Assembly (NCBI GenBank): GCA_946056785.1
Contig: CAMGKS010000026.1
Location: forward strand, 1-11,357
DNA from: an uncultured Clostridia bacterium
GTDB taxonomy: Bacteria > Bacillota > Clostridia > Christensenellales > CAG-917
Direction: 5' to 3'
DNA length: 11,357 bases
Position 1 is the stretch's first letter. Each line of letters begins with the position of its first letter. The notes below the pieces were generated by a model. The model saw only the letters and a program-made list of their open reading frames with translations. It was not told the DNA's origin and did not search any database. Made by a program: the position numbers and the translations under genes. Shown in pieces: positions 6,860 to 11,357 of this stretch.

Positions 6860-6889
6860 TTGCCGTTAATTTTATAAACCGATTAATAT
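6860..6889 (+). promoter_or_regulatory. Weak candidate promoter of the tautomerase-ArsP_2 unit
   Basis: TTGCCG (6860-6865) and TAATAT (6884-6889) are 18 bp apart, each with 4 of 6 consensus bases. Transcription would start near 6896, leaving a 17-nt leader with the GGAG at 6903-6906. Other AT-rich hexamers nearby are nearly as good. Confidence 0.3.
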
Positions 6890-6912
6890 AAATTTAAGAA
6901 TTGGAGATAAAT

Positions 6913-7149
6913 ATGCCCTATATAAAAGTTAAAGCATATCCGAAAGATAAAGCGATAAAGGAAAAAGTCGCAGACGAAATTCAAGTGATTTTTGAAAAAT
7001 ATTGGGGTTGTGCTTCGAAAGCGATTTCCGTTTCTTTTGAAGAGGTTTCGCCGTCCGATTGGCAATCTGAAGTTGTTGAAAAAGAAATTCAGCCAAACGT
7101 CGCTGAAATGTTGGTTCTTAACGGGGAAAAAGTAAATCGTAACGATTGA
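6913..7149 (+). CDS. Small tautomerase-superfamily protein, PptA/YdcE-like
   Basis: This 78-residue protein belongs to the 4-oxalocrotonate tautomerase superfamily of short beta-alpha-beta enzymes that use an N-terminal proline as general base. It starts MPYIKVKAYP, so removal of Met exposes Pro1, and the block ISVSFEEVSPSDW followed by EI-P aligns well with E. coli PptA (ISIALQQIQPESW, then EIAP) in both order and length. The Arg11 and Arg39 of classical 4-OT have no Arg at the matching positions, as expected for PptA-like members. The substrate is unknown. The ATG at 6913 is chosen over the in-frame TTG at 6901 because GGAG at 6903-6906 sits 6 nt before it and because the reaction requires Pro at position 2. 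It precedes the ArsP_2 gene by 104 bp on the same strand and may be co-transcribed with it. Confidence 0.88.
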   Translation: MPYIKVKAYPKDKAIKEKVADEIQVIFEKYWGCASKAISVSFEEVSPSDWQSEVVEKEIQPNVAEMLVLNGEKVNRND

Positions 7150-7219
7150 ATATTACGCCGCTGAAATGCAATCGTAACTTAAGTATTTGAAGCGCGTAAA
7201 CGTTTTAGTCGGCAAACGG

Positions 7220-7242
7220 AAAATTTGCATAGTGCAAATTTT
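7220..7242 (+). promoter_or_regulatory. Perfect dyad directly upstream of the ArsP_2 permease, candidate operator or RNA hairpin
   Basis: AAAATTTGCA (7220-7229), spacer TAG, then TGCAAATTTT (7233-7242): two perfect 10-bp arms. The next bases are the SD GGAG (7244-7247). In DNA this has the size and symmetry of a dimeric repressor site; in RNA it would form a hairpin that ends one base before the SD. No known metalloregulator consensus fits clearly. Confidence 0.6.
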
Positions 7243-7253
7243 TGGAGAAAGGT

Positions 7254-8297
7254 ATGGGAGAGGTTTTTCTTGACGCTTTTATAGACAGTTTAAAAGTTTT
7301 TGCGGTTTTATTTGCAATAAGTTTAGTTTTTTCATTTTTTGAAGATAAAATAGGTAAGGGAATAAAACTTAAGGGAAGCGTTGCGCCGTTGATCGGAACC
7401 GCCGTAGGCCTTTTGCCGCAATGCGGATTCAGCGTTGTTGCGACGGATCTTTATCAAAAACGGCATATAACGGTCGGTACTCTTTTCGGCGTGTACCTCG
7501 CCACAAGCGATGAAGCGATTCCGTTATTTTTGGCAAATCCGTCAAAGGCTTTGCATATTTTGCCGATTTTGCTTGCGAAGTTTGTTATAGGCGTTTTAGT
7601 CGGTTACGTCGTCGATTTAATTTGCGTAAAAAACAGAAAGGCGGTCAATGAACATAATGCCGATTGTTCGCACGTCCCTGAAATTCATATCGGTTGCTGC
7701 GGGCACGAGATTGATTCTTTTGAGAAAGAAAATAACGGCGACTCAAACGGCGACAATCATTGTGAGGCAAGTGAAAATCATAATGATTCAGACGGCAAAG
7801 AGTCGGACGTATCATCCGCAGGCGGAAAAGACGACGACAAAAAATGCGAGGCGGAAGAAAAGAGAAAGGAAAAAATCAAAAAGGGTTTAAAAAGATATTT
7901 ATTGCATCCTTTTGTGCATTCTCTTAAAATATTCGCGTACATTTTTGTTATAAACGTAATTTTCGGCATAATAATTTTTGAAGTCGGCGAGGACGCATTG
8001 CTGAATTTTGTGTCCGCGAACAAATATATTGCTCCGTTATTTACCGTTGTAGTGGGGGCAATTCCTAATTGTGCCTCTTCGGTGATTATTTCAAATTTAT
8101 ATCTTATGGGCGGTTTAGGTTTCGGCGCAACGGTAGGCGGACTTTGTATGAATGCAGGTTTAGGTTTTGCGGTTCTTTTCAAAAAGGTAAAAGCCTGGAA
8201 AGAAAATCTTGCAATTTTTTCCGCAATGTTTATTATAAGTTTAGCGTTCGGGTATATAATCTCTGCGATATTCGGATTTGAACCTTTAAGTTTTTGA
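7254..8297 (+). CDS. Predicted heavy-metal/arsenical efflux permease, ArsP_2 family (putative manganese transporter family)
   Basis: This 347-residue polytopic membrane protein has two hydrophobic halves with matching motifs: VGLLPQCGFSVVATDLY around Pro55-Gln56-Cys57 and VGAIPNCASSVIISNLY around Pro271-Asn272-Cys273. This duplicated P-Q/N-C core and the length fit the ArsP_2 family (putative 10-TM heavy-metal exporter, also annotated as putative manganese transporter). The halves are joined by a hydrophilic loop (about 124-213) rich in His, Cys, Asp and Glu, including a CCGH cluster and several HN/DNH steps, then a strongly basic stretch before His218. The loop probably binds metal ions, an inference from composition. 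Transport of a metal or metalloid out of the cell is the family prediction; the ion is not determined. The ATG at 7254, 6 nt after GGAG (7244-7247), is preferred to TTG at 7242, which lies at the end of the dyad. It ends in the terminator at 8334-8365. Confidence 0.88.
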   Translation: MGEVFLDAFIDSLKVFAVLFAISLVFSFFEDKIGKGIKLKGSVAPLIGTAVGLLPQCGFSVVATDLYQKRHITVGTLFGVYLATSDEAIPLFLANPSKALHILPILLAKFVIGVLVGYVVDLICVKNRKAVNEHNADCSHVPEIHIGCCGHEIDSFEKENNGDSNGDNHCEASENHNDSDGKESDVSSAGGKDDDKKCEAEEKRKEKIKKGLKRYLLHPFVHSLKIFAYIFVINVIFGIIIFEVGEDALLNFVSANKYIAPLFTVVVGAIPNCASSVIISNLYLMGGLGFGATVGGLCMNAGLGFAVLFKKVKAWKENLAIFSAMFIISLAFGYIISAIFGFEPLSF

Positions 8298-8333
8298 ATC
8301 TCTCATACAGTGTTATACAGTTTTATCGATATG

Positions 8334-8365
8334 AAAAAACAGCCTTTTTGAGGCTGTTCTTTTTT
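8334..8365. terminator. Bidirectional intrinsic terminator
   Basis: The stem AACAGCCT (8338-8345) with AGGCTGTT (8351-8358) and loop TTTTG is followed by TCTTTTTT and preceded by a run of six A. Both strands therefore have a GC-rich stem plus a T-run, which serves the plus-strand ArsP_2 gene (stop at 8297) and the convergent minus-strand gene (stop at 8581). Confidence 0.92.
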
Positions 8366-8580
8366 GCGTTGAATTTAAACGGCAGCAATACGTTGAATTT
8401 AATTTTGCGATAATGATTGAAGCCTACGTTTCAGGCTTAAATGCATTACGCTGTAATGAAGTAGAACCTTTGTCGCATGATTTGCGGCATAAAAGAGCGG
8501 TTATAAAGAGCGTTTAATAAAGAGTTTTTTGATTTTAAAGCGTTGCGGGGACTCAAAAACATAAGACGTATTATATTGCG
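8366..8580. other. Convergent intergenic region, likely 3' UTR of the minus-strand ABC gene
   Basis: No supported gene is present. The region holds a 12-bp direct repeat CGTTGAATTTAA (8367-8378 and 8391-8402, 24 bp apart) and two small hairpins, AAGCCT/AGGCTT (8420-8425, 8433-8438) and CATTAC/GTAATG (8444-8449, 8453-8458). If the minus-strand transcript runs to the terminator at 8334-8365, all of this would be in its 3' UTR. Confidence 0.45.
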
Positions 8581-11331
8581 TCACTCTGATTTCAATGCTA
8601 TTACCGGGTCTTTTTTAGCGGCAAATATCGCCGGTATAAGACCTGATATAAGCGTCAGCACCATAGACAGCAAAATTAATGCCAGAACGTGCCACCACGT
8701 AATGCTGATTAAACTTGTTATTGCAAGAAATTTGTTCAGCAACGCGTTTATAGGAAGCGAGAATATATATGATAAAACAGTGCCGACTATGCTGGCAAAG
8801 AAACCGAGAAGCAACGATTCAACGTTGAATATACGCATTATATCGAGTTTTCTTGCGCCGATAGAACGCAAGATTCCGATTTCCTGAGTTCTGTCCTGAA
8901 CGGTTGTATACATTAATAGGGCAATCATAAACAAAGCAACGACAACCGAAATTAAGGTTACTGCCATAAGTATGTACGTGATGGTTTTTACGGTGGACGA
9001 AAGGGAATTTACTATGGCGGTAGACTCGTCCGTGTAGGAAACGGTGTTTGTTTCGTTTTCGTTGTTATAACCGTCTATTAAGTTTGTTATCCGACTTTTG
9101 GAGTCGACTGTTGAAGCGAAGATATAGATATAATCCGGTGAATTTACGTCCTTAATTTTAAGAGTGTTTTTCAAATAAACGAAAAAGTTTAAATCGGACG
9201 TGACTTTTGAATCGATCGTAAGAGGTTTTCCGCTTATAACGCTTTTTAGCTTTGCCGAAGCTTTTATTAATTCGTCTTCGCTGTTCAAAGCTGTCATATA
9301 ATCGTTGAATTCGCTCATCTGTCGTAAAACCAAGTCGGTCGTTGAATTTTCTTCTATATATTTTTTTGTAAAGGCTTCAGAATAGCATATTGTTCCTTTA
9401 AGGCAACCGGTGTCGATTTCGGGTTTTTGTCTTAAAATTCCCGAAATGCGTATGGTCATAGATTTGTCGTTTATTTTTTCAAACAATTCGGCGTCGTCGG
9501 TAATTTCGATATAACGGTCTTTTTCCGAATTGTAATTGTAATATTCCGTCGGAACAAGCACTTGAAATTCCTTGCCGATAAAGTCGGAGAATGAATAGGT
9601 AAAATCATTAACCGAGGTATCTGCGTTAAGCATAGTTTGCAAAATAGTGTTGATATCGATAAAACCGAGAGCGTAAAGGGCGTAATCGTTGACGCCGTTA
9701 TACTTATCTACAACCAGCATAACGTCGTAAACTCCGTCAGGGTTTTCCTGCGGATAAGTACCGCCGATAAGGTCATATTGCGACGTAACTGTTTCGATTG
9801 AAGGCATTTGTTCCCAAATTGTAATCGAGCTGAGGCTTGATGACAGCGACGCATACATATTTGAGTCTATATAACCGCCTAAGGACGTAATGTCGTTTGT
9901 CAGCCTGTCCGTAAAAGGGGCTAATTTTGTGTAAGTGCCGTCGTCGTTTTTGCAGTATATGTTAGGGTTTATGTCGTAATCGTATTTTACAAATCCCCAA
10001 TCTGAATCGAAGTTAGCTTCTATATAATTTTTAAGTGCGGCGGTGTCATTGTCCTTTGTTAAGTCGCTTCTGTTCTGAATCAAGGCTCCTAAAAGCAAGT
10101 TTGTATATATTTCTTTGGCTTTTGTATATTCCTCTGCCGAAGTTTTTTCATCGGACAAAACCGACAAAACTTGTCCGAAATTTATTTGGCTCGGGTTGAA
10201 AGAATTTATGTTGTCAAGGTTGTAAAACAAATCGCTGAAAGTTGAATTTGCTTTTTTAACGGTGATAGGATACGTTGCCAAAGACTGCTTTTCGTAAGCC
10301 GAAACGTAATTGTTAAAGCCGTTGTTAAATCCCAAAACCAAAGCGATGCTGATTATGGCAATGGCACCGGCGATGACAGTCATAATTGTTCGTCCTAATT
10401 TGGCGGACAGATTTTTCAAACTGATTTTGACCGCCGACAAAAAAGGCATTGACGGCGTATTTTTTTTGCGGCGGCGTTTTGACTTTATGATTTCCGTTTT
10501 TTCCGCATCATTGCTTGAAAGCTCATAGCTTATGACAGATTCTTCCGTTGTGTCTATCGGCGTTGAATTTTTAGTCGCCTCGTCGTCAAAATTTGCGTTT
10601 TCATGAGCGGAAGCGGCTAAGTTTTCCAACTCAACTTGTTTGAAACTTGCGGTAGGAATATTCTTTTCGTCTCCGGCTATTGTACCATCGGCGATTTTTA
10701 TAATTCTTGTTGAATATTGATAGGCAAGTTCTTCATTATGCGTTACCATGATAACCAATTTGTTTTCCGATAACTCATACAGCAATTCCATAACCTGTTT
10801 GCTGTTTATACTGTCTAAAGCCCCCGTAGGTTCGTCTGCTAAAATAATTTGCGGGTCATGGACGATAGCTCTTGCAATAGCGACTCTTTGCATTTGTCCG
10901 TTGGAAAGTTGGTTCGGCTTTTTGTCGATATGTTCCGTCATACCGACTTTTTCAATAGCTTCGAGTGCTTTTTTACGTCTTTCTTTGGAGTTTATGCCGG
11001 AAAGCGTAAGTGAAAGTTCTACGTTTTCTATTATGTTAAGATGTGGAATAAGATGATAACTTTGAAAAACGAAACCTATATAATTGTTTCTGAAAGTGTC
11101 CCAATCAGTTGGGGAATAGTTTTTTGTAGAAATGCCGTTAATAACAAGTTCGCCGTACGTTGCCGGCATAAGTCCGCCTATGATATTAAGCAAAGTTGAT
11201 TTTCCGCAACCGGAACCGCCCAGTATGGAGACGAACTCGTTTCGGTCGAATTTGAGATTGACGTCCTTTATTGCCGCAGCATAAACGTCACCGTTTTTGT
11301 AGGTTTTTGAAACGCCTATTAGTTCTAACAT
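8581..11331 (-). CDS. MacB-like ABC transporter, ATPase fused to FtsX-type permease with a large extracytoplasmic domain
   Basis: This 916-residue single-chain ABC protein has the domain order NBD, TM1, extracytoplasmic domain, TM2-TM4. The NBD (1-225) has Walker A GGSGCGKST (Lys44), Q-loop Gln90, signature LSNGQ (142-146, a common variant in this subfamily), Walker B ILADE with Glu167, and His198. A polar acidic linker (about 230-282) ends in a basic patch KSKRRRKK (283-290) before TM1 (about 315-335). The extracytoplasmic part (about 337-782) is rich in Asn, Ser, Asp and Tyr and is far longer than in E. coli MacB. The C-terminus has the FtsX core (EIGILRSIGARKLDIMRIF) and three helices ending near 905. 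MacB relatives couple ATP hydrolysis to conformational work outside the membrane: export of peptides or antibiotics, or resistance sensing. No partner gene is visible. ATG at 11331 is preferred to GTG at 11340: GGTGG stands 5 nt before it and the family usually begins MLEL. Only 26 bp lie upstream in the window, so its promoter cannot be assessed. Confidence 0.92.
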   Translation of the reverse strand: MLELIGVSKTYKNGDVYAAAIKDVNLKFDRNEFVSILGGSGCGKSTLLNIIGGLMPATYGELVINGISTKNYSPTDWDTFRNNYIGFVFQSYHLIPHLNIIENVELSLTLSGINSKERRKKALEAIEKVGMTEHIDKKPNQLSNGQMQRVAIARAIVHDPQIILADEPTGALDSINSKQVMELLYELSENKLVIMVTHNEELAYQYSTRIIKIADGTIAGDEKNIPTASFKQVELENLAASAHENANFDDEATKNSTPIDTTEESVISYELSSNDAEKTEIIKSKRRRKKNTPSMPFLSAVKISLKNLSAKLGRTIMTVIAGAIAIISIALVLGFNNGFNNYVSAYEKQSLATYPITVKKANSTFSDLFYNLDNINSFNPSQINFGQVLSVLSDEKTSAEEYTKAKEIYTNLLLGALIQNRSDLTKDNDTAALKNYIEANFDSDWGFVKYDYDINPNIYCKNDDGTYTKLAPFTDRLTNDITSLGGYIDSNMYASLSSSLSSITIWEQMPSIETVTSQYDLIGGTYPQENPDGVYDVMLVVDKYNGVNDYALYALGFIDINTILQTMLNADTSVNDFTYSFSDFIGKEFQVLVPTEYYNYNSEKDRYIEITDDAELFEKINDKSMTIRISGILRQKPEIDTGCLKGTICYSEAFTKKYIEENSTTDLVLRQMSEFNDYMTALNSEDELIKASAKLKSVISGKPLTIDSKVTSDLNFFVYLKNTLKIKDVNSPDYIYIFASTVDSKSRITNLIDGYNNENETNTVSYTDESTAIVNSLSSTVKTITYILMAVTLISVVVALFMIALLMYTTVQDRTQEIGILRSIGARKLDIMRIFNVESLLLGFFASIVGTVLSYIFSLPINALLNKFLAITSLISITWWHVLALILLSMVLTLISGLIPAIFAAKKDPVIALKSE

Positions 11332-11357
11332 ATTTTCCACCCAAACCTAAAATTTTT

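Noticed and set aside
8413..8517. 34-codon open frame on the plus strand in the 8366-8580 gap
   Set aside because: It has no SD, no matching promoter upstream, lies just after a terminator and its sequence is made of small inverted repeats. Length alone is not evidence.
8543..8887. 114-codon plus-strand open frame
   Set aside because: It overlaps the FtsX-like C-terminus of the MacB-like gene on the other strand and has no start signals.
11332..11340. GTG start for the MacB-like protein
   Set aside because: It adds three residues before the usual MLEL start and is less well placed relative to GGTGG; it cannot be fully excluded.
1..11357. CRISPR arrays, insertion sequences, tRNA or rRNA genes, phage or defence genes
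   Set aside because: No spaced repeats of the right size, no transposase or terminal inverted repeats, no cloverleaf-like segments and no defence-type protein motifs were seen.

Overview
The window is AT-rich chromosomal DNA that reads like an anaerobic, gut-type Gram-positive bacterium (Clostridia/Firmicutes). This is inferred from Shine-Dalgarno sites of the GGAGG type, sigma-A-like promoters, A/T-flanked intrinsic terminators and protein families common in that group (a heterodimeric ABC exporter, a DUF2804 protein, an ArsP_2-type permease, and a MacB-like ATPase-permease fusion). The lineage cannot be fixed more closely from the sequence alone. Seven genes are well supported and one unrecognised ORF (5266-5703) is likely real. 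I see no tRNA, rRNA, CRISPR array, insertion sequence or prophage gene.

Layout. Positions 1-264 are an upstream region with short repeats and a promoter-like sequence close to the first gene. Positions 265-3745 hold two overlapping half-transporter genes that make one heterodimeric type IV ABC exporter, with one degenerate and one catalytic ATP site. Positions 3887-5005 hold a single-gene unit for a DUF2804 protein, with a very good sigma-A promoter and a strong, probably bidirectional terminator. Positions 5266-5703 (minus) and 5846-6652 (plus) are divergent genes for two cytosolic proteins of unknown function. The first is rich in Cys and His; the second appears to be read from a leaderless or near-leaderless transcript. 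Positions 6913-8297 hold a small PptA-like tautomerase followed by a predicted heavy-metal/arsenical permease (ArsP_2 family). A perfect 10+10 bp dyad lies directly before that permease's ribosome binding site. A bidirectional terminator at 8334-8365 separates this unit from the convergent gene at 8581-11331 (minus), a MacB-like ABC ATPase fused to an FtsX-type permease with a very large extracytoplasmic domain.

How the genes fit together. This is mostly a membrane export neighbourhood: a multidrug/lipid-type exporter, a metal or metalloid exporter and a mechanotransmission-type ABC protein, with four small or uncharacterised soluble proteins between them. The units appear to be transcribed separately, so a single shared pathway is not shown. 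The points most worth a second look are: two SD-less genes with the same promoter geometry (TTGTA[A/T], 17-bp spacer, TGnTAAA[A/C]T) placed so that transcription would begin at or almost at the start codon; the dyad in front of the ArsP_2 permease; and the Cys/His cluster in the 145-residue orphan protein.
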